NCBI RefSeq assembly: GCF_003957375.1
Contig: NZ_CP025473.1
Coordinates: 248,001 to 312,000, forward strand
DNA: 64,000 nucleotides
Reading direction: 5' to 3'
Origin: Enterococcus mundtii
Lineage (GTDB): Bacteria; Bacillota; Bacilli; Lactobacillales; Enterococcaceae
The notes under the pieces are model-generated. The model was not told the DNA's origin and made no database searches. It saw only the letters and a program-made list of their open reading frames with translations. This document shows, in pieces, positions 52,103 to 63,811 of this stretch. A program made the translations under genes and the position numbers. Position 1 is the stretch's first letter; each line of letters opens with the position of its first letter.

Positions 52103-52166
52103 AAAGAAAGACACACAAAGAATCCTTTGTTGTTATTTCTTATGGTCTTGCCTGCTTTTTTCTTTT
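52087..52166 (+). terminator. regulated leader terminator
   Basis: AAAGCAGGCAGGACC (from 52087) pairs with GGTCTTGCCTGCTTT (52144-52158, with G-U pairs), followed by TTTCTTTTTT. It overlaps the RAT. Confidence 0.85.
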
Positions 52167-52211
52167 TTGTCTGCGCAGCGAAAAAGAAAAACGAAAGAAG
52201 GGGTGGAAAAA

Positions 52212-55545
<3,334 letters not shown>

Positions 55546-55595
55546 AGGAACTGTTCGATGCGCTTAAGGAGTAACCTTGAGCGAAGGAGGATATC

Positions 55596-56435
55596 ATGAG
55601 GAAAATACTAAAGGTGCTTAACTCCAGTGTGGTATTGATCGACAGCAATCAGCAAAAAATGATTGCTTTAGGAAAAGGGATCGGTTTTGGTAAAAAGCCC
55701 GGTGAGATCATCTCGGATGATTCGATTGATGAAATCTATCTGCCCTATGATGAAGGCAAAGCTATGCAATTATTGGATTTGATCAAAGAGGTTCCTTTAA
55801 CCTATTTTGAATTAACGAAAGCAATGGTCTCCAGTATGGAAAAACGACTAGGGAAACGGTTAAACTCTAGTATTTATTTAACATTACCTGATCATTTACA
55901 TTTTTCAGTTGAACGTATGGCTAAAGGAATCATCATCACCAACCGGTTATATTGGGAGATCAAGAATTACTATCCGGAAGAATACCAAGCAGCGGAGCAA
56001 GCGCTAACGATCTTCAATGAAAAATCTGATGTCGAGTTACCCAATGAAGAAGCGGCAAATATTGCCTTTCATGTCATTAATTCATTGTCCCAAGAAAGTC
56101 AGGGAAACGATAGTATGAAACAAGCGAAAATGATTGGTGGTATCGTCAACTTAGTAAAATATTCGATTCGAATCGACATTGCTCCAGACTCGATCCATTA
56201 TAGTCGTTTTATTACTCATGTTCGTTTTTTCGTTGAACGGTTATTTGCGAATAAGATGCTGGATGGACAAGATGATGGGCTATATCAGCAAATGTGTACC
56301 TTGTATCCATTGGCGATGGAAAACGCAGATAAAGTAAGGCAATATATCCAGAAAATGATCCAACAGGAAATCACGAAAGAGGAAGTTACCTATCTAGGTG
56401 TGCATATCAATCGATTGATGCGGCATCCTGATTGA
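55596..56435 (+). CDS. BglG/LicT family transcriptional antiterminator
   Basis: The 279-residue protein starts with the CAT RNA-binding domain (MRKILKVLNSSVVLID, GKGIGFGKKPGE; about 1-55), followed by PRD1 (about 65-170) and PRD2 (about 175-279). Phosphorylation of PRD histidines by the PTS sets activity; it binds the RAT at 52073-52102. GAAGGAGG is 5-6 bases before the ATG. It is unusual that the antiterminator is the last gene of the operon it controls rather than the first, so its own synthesis depends on readthrough of the terminator it regulates (positive feedback). Confidence 0.92.
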   Translation: MRKILKVLNSSVVLIDSNQQKMIALGKGIGFGKKPGEIISDDSIDEIYLPYDEGKAMQLLDLIKEVPLTYFELTKAMVSSMEKRLGKRLNSSIYLTLPDHLHFSVERMAKGIIITNRLYWEIKNYYPEEYQAAEQALTIFNEKSDVELPNEEAANIAFHVINSLSQESQGNDSMKQAKMIGGIVNLVKYSIRIDIAPDSIHYSRFITHVRFFVERLFANKMLDGQDDGLYQQMCTLYPLAMENADKVRQYIQKMIQQEITKEEVTYLGVHINRLMRHPD

Positions 56436-56462
56436 AAAAAATAGACAAGATTGCGTAATGAA

Positions 56463-56505
56463 TAGCAGCAAACCAGTGATCCTTTCTGGCAGCTGCTTTT
56501 TTTGT
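56463..56505 (+). terminator. terminator of the beta-glucoside operon
   Basis: AGCAGC...CCAG pairs with CTGG...GCTGCT around a small internal loop and is followed by TTTTTT. Confidence 0.75.
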
Positions 56506-56940
56506 AACAAATAGGAGGAATAGGATTTTTTAGCGAAATATATATTTATAAAGTACCAGATAACCTGTTTTTTGGATAGGATCGTGTGATGGTTCACAAT
56601 TGTATCTGATTTGTTATATAACGTAGTAGATTTAAAAAATTAACAAAAATAATCGAGGTTATATTAAAAAAACGAGCTGTTTTTAGTGTATAATACTCCT
56701 TAGTGTCGTACGACAACCCATCTACTAGGGCTTAAAATGGATAGATAGCGCTTACGTTTGTGAGTAATCAATCAGGCTATTTGAAATAAATCAAAGGAAA
56801 TGGGAAAATGAGTCAAGTAAAATAGTTTTTCAAGCGATTGATCATTCATAACTAGCGGACATTGTGAATGATTGAATGATCGTGAGGGGAATTATTTGCT
56901 TATTCGTCGTATAACTAAATTAAAGGGGGAGAACAAAGAA
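56506..56940 (+). promoter_or_regulatory. long leader/promoter region before the dehydrogenase gene
   Basis: A -10 match TATAAT lies at 56689-56694, with no good -35 seen. Downstream GATAGCGCTTACG (56743-56756) resembles, on the opposite strand, a catabolite-responsive element core (GTAAGCGCTATC) with both outer positions off. ATTGATCATTCAT and ATGAATGATTGAATGATC lie at 56835-56885 and can pair. No gene of size is present. The leader is about 245 nt long. Confidence 0.4.
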
Positions 56941-57879
56941 ATGAAGATAGCAATTGCTGGTGCAGGTGCAATGGGGAGTCGCTTTGGACTCATGTTACAA
57001 AAAGGTGGAAATGACGTGACATTGATCGATGGTTGGAAAGACCATGTAGAAGCAATCAAAGAAAACGGATTGAAAGCTAACTTTAACGGTGAGGACATCG
57101 TTGTCGATATCCCAGTCGTTCTTCAATCAGAAATCAATGACGCAGAAAAAGTTGATTTGATCGTCTTATTCACAAAAGCAATGCAACTAGAAAAAATGTT
57201 GGAAGATATTCGTCCAATGATCAAAGAGGAGACAAAAGTCCTTTGTTTATTGAATGGAATCGGCCATGAAGATATTATTGAAAAATTTGTACCAATGAAA
57301 AATATTTTTATTGGTAATACAATGTGGACGGCAGGCCTAGAAGGTCCTGGACGTGTGAAATTATTCGGTAGTGGTTCAGTAGAACTACAAAACTTAGGAG
57401 ACGGACAAGAAGAAGCTGCGAAAGAATTGGCAGAAGCTTTAGCTGAATCTGGTTTGAATGCGAAGTATTCAAGTAATATCCATTACTCGATCTATCGTAA
57501 AGCTTGTGTCAATGGCACGATGAACGGCTTATGTACGATTTTAGACGTGAATATGGCAGGACTTGGTCGTACTTCTACGGCTCATGATATGGTTGTTGCT
57601 ATCGTAAATGAATTTGGTCAAGTAGCAAAAGCAGAAAATATTGATTTAGATGTGGCAGAAGCAGTCGCACACTGTGAAACTTGTTTTGATCCTGAGACGA
57701 TCGGTATGCATTTCCCATCGATGCATCAAGATTTGATCAAAAACAACCGATTGACAGAAATCGACTATATCAACGGTGCGATTTCACGTAAAGGAAAGAA
57801 ATACGGGATCGCTACGCCTTACTGTGACTTTTTGACAGCGCTCGTGCATGCAAAAGAACAGATTCTAGAGGCGAAATAG
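56941..57879 (+). CDS. ketopantoate reductase family dehydrogenase (PanE-like)
   Basis: The 312-residue NADPH-type enzyme begins MKIAIAGAGAMGSRFGLML (Rossmann GxGxxG), with LFTKAMQLEKML and LLNGIGHEDI (NGxG motif), and KACVNGTMN in the C-terminal domain (Lys catalytic). It may be 2-dehydropantoate 2-reductase, but enterococci also have members of this family that act as D-2-hydroxyacid (D-mandelate) dehydrogenases, and this protein closely resembles what I recall of the E. faecium enzyme. No other pantothenate genes are nearby, which favours the latter. AAGGGGGAG precedes the ATG at 56941. Confidence 0.8.
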   Translation: MKIAIAGAGAMGSRFGLMLQKGGNDVTLIDGWKDHVEAIKENGLKANFNGEDIVVDIPVVLQSEINDAEKVDLIVLFTKAMQLEKMLEDIRPMIKEETKVLCLLNGIGHEDIIEKFVPMKNIFIGNTMWTAGLEGPGRVKLFGSGSVELQNLGDGQEEAAKELAEALAESGLNAKYSSNIHYSIYRKACVNGTMNGLCTILDVNMAGLGRTSTAHDMVVAIVNEFGQVAKAENIDLDVAEAVAHCETCFDPETIGMHFPSMHQDLIKNNRLTEIDYINGAISRKGKKYGIATPYCDFLTALVHAKEQILEAK

Positions 57880-57892
57880 GAGGAACAAATAA

Positions 57893-58945
57893 ATGGATAC
57901 GACGAATAAATTGACGCCAAGAATTTTTTTGAACAAAGTATTAGCTGGAACAGCAACAGGGATCATCGTAGGTCTGATTCCAAATGCTGTTTTAGGAGCT
58001 ATTTTAAAGTATTTCAGTGAATATCCTGTTGCTGTGACGATCGCACAACTAGCGGTGATCTTCCAATTAGCGACACCGTTGATCATTGGTGGTTTGATCG
58101 GGTTACAATTTGGGTTTAATCCGATGCAAATGATGGTAGTAGCTGGTGCTGCATTTGTCGGCTCTGGTGTTGTCCGCTTTATGCCAGACCTTGGTGAAGC
58201 AGGGGTATATGTAGGGGCAGGTACAGGAGATATCATCAATACGATGATCACTGCAGCGATTGCTGTTGGTCTGATCCTATTGATCGGTGACCGCTTTGGC
58301 TCAGTCGCAATCGTATTAACACCAATCGTAGTCGGTGTGGGCGCAGGTCTTATTGGGTTTTATTTATTCCCTTATGTGACAGCGATCACCTCTGCAATTG
58401 GTGAAGGTATCAATAACTTTACGACATTGCAACCTATTTTGATGTCTATTTTGATCGGCTGTTCATTTGCCTTTTTGATCATTTCACCGATTTCAACCGT
58501 TGCAATTGGTTTAGCGATCCAATTGGATGGAATTTCTGCAGGAGCTGCTGCTATGGGTGTTGCTGCCACAACATTTGTGTTGATCGTCAATTCTTGGCGT
58601 GTCAATAAATCAGGTGTCACGATCGCGATTGCTTTAGGTGCGATGAAGATGATGATGCCGAACTTATTCCGTAAACCGATCATCTTGCTTCCATGTTTAG
58701 TCAGTGCGGTTATCACAGCGATACCTGTCGCACTTTTCTCTGTATCAGGAACACCAGCTTCTGCGGGCTTTGGGATCGTAGGTTTAGTTGGCCCTCTTGC
58801 TTCATTAGATGCTGGACTAAATATCGTGATGGTGTTGATTTGTTGGTTCGTCGTACCAGTCGCGGCTGCTTTATTTACGCAATTGGTATTTGAAAAAGTC
58901 TTGAAACTTTACGACCGAGAAGAAGTCTTCAAATTCTTAGGTTGA
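57893..58945 (+). CDS. PTS_EIIC_2-like membrane transport protein
   Basis: The 350-residue protein has about ten hydrophobic segments (GTATGIIVGLIPNAVLGAIL, LIIGGLIGLQFGFNPMQMMV, FAFLIISPISTVAIGLAIQL and others) and matches the stand-alone PTS EIIC_2 family. No EIIA or EIIB is encoded next to it. It starts 14 bp after the dehydrogenase gene with AGGAGG before the ATG, so both belong to one operon. It may transport the hydroxyacid substrate or product of the dehydrogenase; the substrate is not known. Confidence 0.75.
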   Translation: MDTTNKLTPRIFLNKVLAGTATGIIVGLIPNAVLGAILKYFSEYPVAVTIAQLAVIFQLATPLIIGGLIGLQFGFNPMQMMVVAGAAFVGSGVVRFMPDLGEAGVYVGAGTGDIINTMITAAIAVGLILLIGDRFGSVAIVLTPIVVGVGAGLIGFYLFPYVTAITSAIGEGINNFTTLQPILMSILIGCSFAFLIISPISTVAIGLAIQLDGISAGAAAMGVAATTFVLIVNSWRVNKSGVTIAIALGAMKMMMPNLFRKPIILLPCLVSAVITAIPVALFSVSGTPASAGFGIVGLVGPLASLDAGLNIVMVLICWFVVPVAAALFTQLVFEKVLKLYDREEVFKFLG

Positions 58946-58960
58946 TCAAAATTATAAAAG

Positions 58961-59003
58961 AAAAAAACGCAAAACAGAGAAATTTCTGGATTGCGTTTTT
59001 TTT
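58961..59003. terminator. rho-independent terminator
   Basis: AAAAAAACGCAA (58961-58972) pairs with TTGCGTTTTTTTTT from 58991. It works in both directions by sequence. Confidence 0.88.
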
Positions 59004-59082
59004 TGAGAAGAAGATGGTGTTATCTGCTATACTGACACTAAATGAAAACAATGGATCATTTGATCCAATAGAGGGAGAATAC

Positions 59083-59820
59083 ATGAGAAATATAAAATTA
59101 ACGATCGAATATGATGGAAAAAGATATTCTGGTTGGCAACGACTTGGTAATGATGAAAAAACGATCCAAGGAAAAATCGAAGCGATCATTTCGCAAATGA
59201 CCGGGGAAACGATTGAGATTATCGGTTCTGGTCGAACAGACGCTGGAACACACGCCAGAGGTCAAGTAGCTAATTTCAAAACAGCTAGTACAATGAGTCG
59301 AATGGAGATGCTGGATTTTCTCAATCGTTATTTGCCAAGAGATATTGTGGTCAAAAAAGTGGAAGAAGTACCTGAACGTTTTCATGCTAGATATAATGCA
59401 AAAGGGAAAAAATATAGTTACTACGTTTGGAATGCTCCAATTCCAACAGTGTTTGAAAGAAACCATAGTTTTGATTATCCTAAGGCACTTGATTTGGAGA
59501 AAATTGAAGAAGCTTGTCGGAAACTAGAAGGAAAACATGATTTTATTGGATTTTCAGCATTGAAAAAAACAAAAAAATCAACAGTACGTACAATTGAAAA
59601 ATTATCGGTCCAACAAGAAGGTAATATGCTTCATTTTACATTTGTAGGGGATGGTTTTTTGTATAAAATGGTACGGATCTTAATGGGAACGATTTTAGAT
59701 ATTGGTTCAGGTAAAGCTGATTTATCTTTGATCGATACGATTTTTGAAACGAAAGTCAGACAGCAAGCAGGCGAGACAGTTCCCGCCCATGCGCTTTTTC
59801 TAGATGAAGTGTATTATTAA
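59083..59820 (+). CDS. truA: tRNA pseudouridine(38-40) synthase TruA
   Basis: The 245-residue enzyme modifies uridines 38-40 of the tRNA anticodon arm. The N-terminal LTIEYDGKRYSGWQR, the catalytic Asp53 in GSGRTDAGTHARGQ, and KKYSYYVWNAP followed by KHDFIGFSALK are all present. GAGGGAG precedes the ATG at 59083; a longer frame would start in the upstream terminator region. It is monocistronic. Confidence 0.95.
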   Translation: MRNIKLTIEYDGKRYSGWQRLGNDEKTIQGKIEAIISQMTGETIEIIGSGRTDAGTHARGQVANFKTASTMSRMEMLDFLNRYLPRDIVVKKVEEVPERFHARYNAKGKKYSYYVWNAPIPTVFERNHSFDYPKALDLEKIEEACRKLEGKHDFIGFSALKKTKKSTVRTIEKLSVQQEGNMLHFTFVGDGFLYKMVRILMGTILDIGSGKADLSLIDTIFETKVRQQAGETVPAHALFLDEVYY

Positions 59821-59918
59821 GAGACGTTAAATGATTCAAAGAAAATAGGGGAAAAGCAATCTCAGCTTTTTCCTGTTTCCTTGGGTCGGCAGTAGACACT
59901 TTGGGAGGGGGAGACCCG

Positions 59919-60737
59919 ATGAAGAAAGAGGAAGAAATCACCACTCTCTACAATTTGATTTTAAACCCAAACACGCGAGACTGGGAGCGACAACAACTAA
60001 TGACAGCGAAAGAAGCGTTAGCAACTTCTGTTTCTCTAAAAGAGGTACTTGAAAAGTTGGAAGTTTCTTTGCGACCATTGGCTTTACGACAAAATCTAAC
60101 TCCAGATGTCATGGATTTCTATTTGCAAATGGTCGGCGATCCGTTAGGGGAAGCGCGGTATGATTTTTCTAAACACGAACTGACAGATCCGGCAGTTCAA
60201 GAACGAGCAGTGTTTGCTGGCGGTTGTTTTTGGTGTATGGTAGAGCCTTTTGAGAAAAAAGCAGGAATTATTTCTGTGATGTCTGGATATACAGGCGGGC
60301 AGTTTGATTCCCCTAATTATGACCAAGTCAGTGGCGGCTATACCGGTCATGTGGAAGCAGTGGAGATCATATTTGATAAGCGATTGATCAGTTATCAAGA
60401 GCTAGTCGAGATTTACTGGCAAGTAACGGACCCGACGGATGAATTTGGACAATTCCAAGACCGCGGAGAACAATATCGTCCAATCATTTTTGTTCAAAAT
60501 GAAGAGCAACAAAAAACTGCTGAAGCGTCGAAACAAGCATTAAGCGCATCAGGTCGCTACAGAAAACCGATAGTTACGGCTATTTTACCAGCGACAGCTT
60601 TTTGGCCGGCAGAAAATTACCATCAGCAATTTTATCGGAAGCAACCAAAACGTTACAAAAAAATAAAACAAACTCGTCGTCAATTAGCATTTTTGCAAAA
60701 AATGACTACCAATTGGGGGAAAAAAGCGAAGAACTAA
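59919..60737 (+). CDS. msrA: peptide-methionine (S)-S-oxide reductase MsrA with N-terminal extension
   Basis: The 272-residue protein has a helical extension of about 96 residues, followed by the MsrA domain with the catalytic motif [10 protein letters not shown] (Cys103) and [16 protein letters not shown]. It reduces methionine-S-sulfoxide in proteins. The extension is not found in the standard enzyme (about 170-200 residues) and resembles that of some lactic acid bacterial proteins. The ATG at 59919 lies 6 bases after GGGAGGGGGAG. No MsrB domain is fused. Confidence 0.92.
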   Translation: MKKEEEITTLYNLILNPNTRDWERQQLMTAKEALATSVSLKEVLEKLEVSLRPLALRQNLTPDVMDFYLQMVGDPLGEARYDFSKHELTDPAVQERAVFAGGCFWCMVEPFEKKAGIISVMSGYTGGQFDSPNYDQVSGGYTGHVEAVEIIFDKRLISYQELVEIYWQVTDPTDEFGQFQDRGEQYRPIIFVQNEEQQKTAEASKQALSASGRYRKPIVTAILPATAFWPAENYHQQFYRKQPKRYKKIKQTRRQLAFLQKMTTNWGKKAKN

Positions 60738-60946
60738 AACAAGCAACATAATTTTGGTAGCGTTTTCTGTTGAAGAGATATAAATTTGAAAGTAATCTAT
60801 GGGGACTTGAAATAGAGATGGCTAAAAAATCTTGGTCAGTAGTCATCTGCTATCCTTGAAAATGAAAAACGGCATTCCAGAAGTAACTCTTTATTTTTTT
60901 GGAGTGGAAGACTTCTGTGATAATCATAAAATAAGGAGTGAATGAA

Positions 60947-61942
60947 ATGTATGTAGCTGATAAAACGCGTTATGAAAACATGGAGTATCGTAAAAGCGGT
61001 CAATCTGGATTAAAACTGCCTTTACTTTCCTTAGGATTATGGCAAAATTTTGGGGAATATGATCCCATCAGTAATCAGCGGGAAATTTTAAAGGGGGCTT
61101 TTGATTTAGGCATCACCCATTTTGATCTAGCCAATAATTATGGTGGACCTGCTGGAGCAGCGGAAACAAACTTTGGACGACTTTTTAAAGAGGATCTCAA
61201 ACCCTATCGAGATGAACTGATTATCTCTAGTAAAGCAGGCTACTATATGTGGGATGGGCCTTACGGCAATTGGGGGTCTCGTAAGTCGATCATTGCCAGT
61301 TGTGACCAGAGTTTGCAACGTATGGGTTTGGACTATGTGGATATTTTCTATCATCATCGTCCAGATCCTGAAACGCCTTTGGAAGAAACCGCAGAGGCAT
61401 TGATGCAATTAGTTCGACAAGGAAAGGCCCTTTATATCGGTATCTCTAACTACAATGGGGCGGACACACAGAAAATGGCGGAAATTTTACGCAAAAAAGA
61501 TGCGCCCTTCGTGATCCATCAAATGCGTTACAATCTGTTTTCAAGAGAATTGCTTGAGACGGACTTAGCACCTGTCCTTGCTGAAAATGGACTAGGTGCA
61601 ATCACGTTTAGTCCATTAGCACAAGGCTTGTTAACGAATCGCTACTTACATGGGATTCCTGAAGATTCACGTGCGCATCGAAAAGAAATCCCTTTTCTTT
61701 CAGAAGAACAGATTGCACCGACACTACGTAAAATCACACAGTTACAGGAAGTGGCGGAAGCGAGAGGACAAACATTGGCTCAGATGGCATTGGCGTGGAA
61801 TGTGCGACAACCATCAGTGACAAGTGTTTTAGTCGGTGCTAGCCGTTTGAGTCAGTTGCAGGAAAGTGTCAAAATGAAAGATAATCTCGTCTTTGCACCA
61901 GAAGAACTAGCAACGATCGAAATGATTTTGGCAGAAAATTAA
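60947..61942 (+). CDS. aldo/keto reductase (YghZ/Gpr-like)
   Basis: The 331-residue TIM-barrel NADPH reductase contains GAFDLGITHFDLANNYG (catalytic Asp and Tyr), LIISSKAGY (Lys), DIFYHHRPDPETPLEE (His), and a C-terminal NADPH site (SPLAQGLLTNRY, then TSVLVGASRLSQL). It is closest to L-glyceraldehyde-3-phosphate reductase YghZ-type enzymes, which detoxify aldehydes such as methylglyoxal. AAGGAG is 8 bases before ATG 60947. The preceding 60738-60946 gap contains CAGAAGTAACTC and a matching downstream CTTCTG, a partial version of the hairpin repeat described at 62032. Confidence 0.88.
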   Translation: MYVADKTRYENMEYRKSGQSGLKLPLLSLGLWQNFGEYDPISNQREILKGAFDLGITHFDLANNYGGPAGAAETNFGRLFKEDLKPYRDELIISSKAGYYMWDGPYGNWGSRKSIIASCDQSLQRMGLDYVDIFYHHRPDPETPLEETAEALMQLVRQGKALYIGISNYNGADTQKMAEILRKKDAPFVIHQMRYNLFSRELLETDLAPVLAENGLGAITFSPLAQGLLTNRYLHGIPEDSRAHRKEIPFLSEEQIAPTLRKITQLQEVAEARGQTLAQMALAWNVRQPSVTSVLVGASRLSQLQESVKMKDNLVFAPEELATIEMILAEN

Positions 61943-62031
61943 CGTGTGAGAAAATCACGTTGAAGTGGATACAACAAAAGCAAGCGTGTCTGGGAGATTA
62001 GTCCTCATGCATATTCTAAAACCGAATAAAC

Positions 62032-62143
62032 GGTAGGGACAGAAGTAACCTCTTCGGAAATAAGGCGCCAGCCACGGAAATTTGTAGAACAATTTTAGTG
62101 GCTGGCGCCTTATTTATCGAGGCTGAATACTTCTGTTCCGACC
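62032..62143. repeat. long intergenic hairpin (about 45-bp stem)
   Basis: GGTAGGGACAGAAGTA (62032-62047) pairs with TACTTCTGTTCCGACC (62128-62143). Inside, the 18-bp perfect core AAATAAGGCGCCAGCCAC (62058-62075) pairs with 62098-62115, with a 22-nt loop. The plan is the same as at 36248-36338 (GAAATGAGCCGC stem, TACTTCTG arm). It is probably a dispersed enterococcal repeat or bidirectional terminator. Confidence 0.85.
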
Positions 62144-62229
62144 TCCTCTTGCTTATGCTATCATATCTTGTGTTTGAGAGGTGATGTAGAGACAGACGGC
62201 GTAGCTTGTTTTTCTTCATTTTTACTTGG

Positions 62230-62829
62230 TACAATAGCTTACCTTCTTGTTCTTCTAAAGTGAAGGTTTTATCGTCTTGCTTTTTTGTTCCTTTTCTATT
62301 TGTTTCAAATTCGTTTCCGACGCAGCAGAAAGAGCCTTAACATACAAAATACGTCTATCCTCTCCGGTTTGTATTAAAGATTCGGGGGACGAGTGGCTAT
62401 CGGTTCCTGTTTTGTTTTCTGACATTATCGCTGTTTCTAGCGTTAGCTCACTTATTTTTTTTGTGAATGGTTCATTTGCGCAACTACTTCTGGACTCAGC
62501 CAAAAAATATCTGTAGGAGAATGTGGCTCGTTTCCCAAATGCAAGGTCAGTTCATTGTCATGTACTTTTATAGAATCTCCTGGGATTCCGATGATTCGTT
62601 TAATGATTTCATCCGTAGAGGATCGCTGAATAGCGATGATGATATAACGTGTGAGTGCCGAAAACTTGTCTACGATCACAATATTGCCGTTGGCTAAATC
62701 GATGTTCCAGTAACTTGTCGAAAGTGATAGCGATGAAGTGAATAAGTAAAAACAACACATAAAAGCAGCCATATTAAGATATATGGCCCTTTCTTTTTTT
62801 TGAAGTTGACCATTCGCCCAGATATACAA
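62230..62829 (-). pseudogene. decayed signal peptidase I gene
   Basis: On the minus strand, the frame from 62829 shows a membrane anchor (NMAAFMCCFYLFTSSLSLS), NGNIVIVDKFSALTRY and the family's IIKRIIGIPGDSIKVHDNEL (box with catalytic Lys region). The next part, EPFTKKISELTLETA..., is in another frame (62503-62255). The S-M-x-P segment expected before NGNIVIVDK is missing or frame-displaced. At least one frameshift at about 62470 and other differences break the gene. It would have been a type I signal peptidase of about 190 residues. Confidence 0.7.
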
Positions 62830-63300
62830 GAAAACAATCCCCTTTTTTTACTTGAATGGTCCTGTTAGTTATTCCAAACGTTTTTTTGGTTCTTTGACGA
62901 CCTGTTCAACAAACTCGAGAATAGTCTGATGGGCATTTATTCGCGCATTTTCTAGTTCAAATAGCATGTAGACACAAAAGGTCAATGCAATAGTTAGTAA
63001 ACTGTTGATGATCAAAAGTTAAAAAAATGGTTTTTTCAATAATTTCAGTTTATAAATACTGATTTTTTAGATAAAATCGTATGGGCTTACAAACGACAAA
63101 AATTTGAAGTCTTGGCAAAAAAACGTGTTACTTCTATAGAAGTGTTACAAGAATTGAAATTTATGGGAAGAATCGATGCGATTGAATCAAAAAATCAATC
63201 AACGAAGTAACTACTTGTTGATTAATTCTAGCAAACAATCATTGAAATCTACCAAGTGAGGAGCAGACTTATTTTTTACTTGGTGGTTTTTGGTGTTCCA
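62830..63300. other. region of small gene remnants
   Basis: Minus strand 63015-62869 encodes a 48-residue frame with one membrane segment (LLIINSLLTIALTFCVYMLF) and a helical tail ending EPKKRLE. It starts with TTG, without a clear ribosome site, in the same direction as the broken signal peptidase. Plus strand about 63057-63210 is open and reads LDKIVWAYKRQKFEVLAKKR to KNQSTK, without a start codon. Neither is recognised. The stretch looks like eroded genes. Confidence 0.3.
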
Positions 63301-63312
63301 TTCTCTTTTTTT

Positions 63313-63332
63313 GCACACTAAAAATAGTGTGC
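63313..63332. promoter_or_regulatory. palindrome, probable activator site for the sigma-54 promoter
   Basis: GCACACTA and TAGTGTGC form a perfect 8-bp inverted repeat with AAAA between them, about 80 bp before the -24/-12 promoter. The distance suits an enhancer site for an EBP activator of the LevR/CelR group. Confidence 0.6.
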
Positions 63333-63410
63333 GACATAAAAATTAGAGTGTGTTTGATAAAAAACAACATGAAAACCCTTTTATATCAAAGTGGTAAAGC
63401 GATTTCAAAG

Positions 63411-63428
63411 TTGGCACGATACTTGCAT
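63411..63428 (+). promoter_or_regulatory. sigma-54 (RpoN) -24/-12 promoter
   Basis: TTGGCACGATACTTGCAT matches the consensus TGGCAC-N5-TTGCW exactly, with GG at 63413-63414 and GC at 63425-63426. It lies 40 bp before the EIIB gene. In Gram-positive bacteria this class mostly controls PTS operons together with a LevR-type activator. Confidence 0.88.
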
Positions 63429-63467
63429 TATATAAAAGTGTAAGAAGAAGAAAAGGAAGTGTTCAAA

Positions 63468-63788
63468 ATGGAGAAAAGAACAATCATGCTTGTCTGCTCT
63501 GCAGGAATGAGTACAAGTTTATTAGTGACAAAAATGCAAAAAGCAGCAGAAGAAAAAGGTGTAGAAGCGGACATCTTTGCAGTTTCAGCATCAGAAGCTG
63601 ATAGCCAACTAGAATCAAAAAATGTAGACGTTTTATTATTAGGGCCACAAGTACGTTTCATGCAAAGTCAATTTGCTGAAAAACTAGCACCAAAAGGGAT
63701 TCCGTTAGATGTTATCAACATGCAAGACTATGGCATGATGAACGGGGCAAAAGTATTGGAACAAGCAGAATCATTGATCAATAAATAA
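63468..63788 (+). CDS. PTS EIIB, lactose/cellobiose type
   Basis: The 106-residue phosphocarrier begins MEKRTIMLVCSAGMSTSLL; Cys10 in CSAGMSTS is the phosphorylated residue. VDVLLLGPQVRFM and LDVINMQDYGMMNG are typical of the CelA/ChbB group. It forms a PTS with the EIIA that follows (63812). AAAGGAAG precedes the ATG at 63468; a GTG at 63459 is disfavoured. It is expressed from the sigma-54 promoter above. Confidence 0.92.
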   Translation: MEKRTIMLVCSAGMSTSLLVTKMQKAAEEKGVEADIFAVSASEADSQLESKNVDVLLLGPQVRFMQSQFAEKLAPKGIPLDVINMQDYGMMNGAKVLEQAESLINK

Positions 63789-63811
63789 AAACAAGAAAAA
63801 GAGGAAAGAAA

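Noticed and set aside
58942-59082. Longer N-terminus of TruA
   Set aside because: The extension covers the preceding terminator; the family start matches ATG 59083, which has GAGGGAG upstream.
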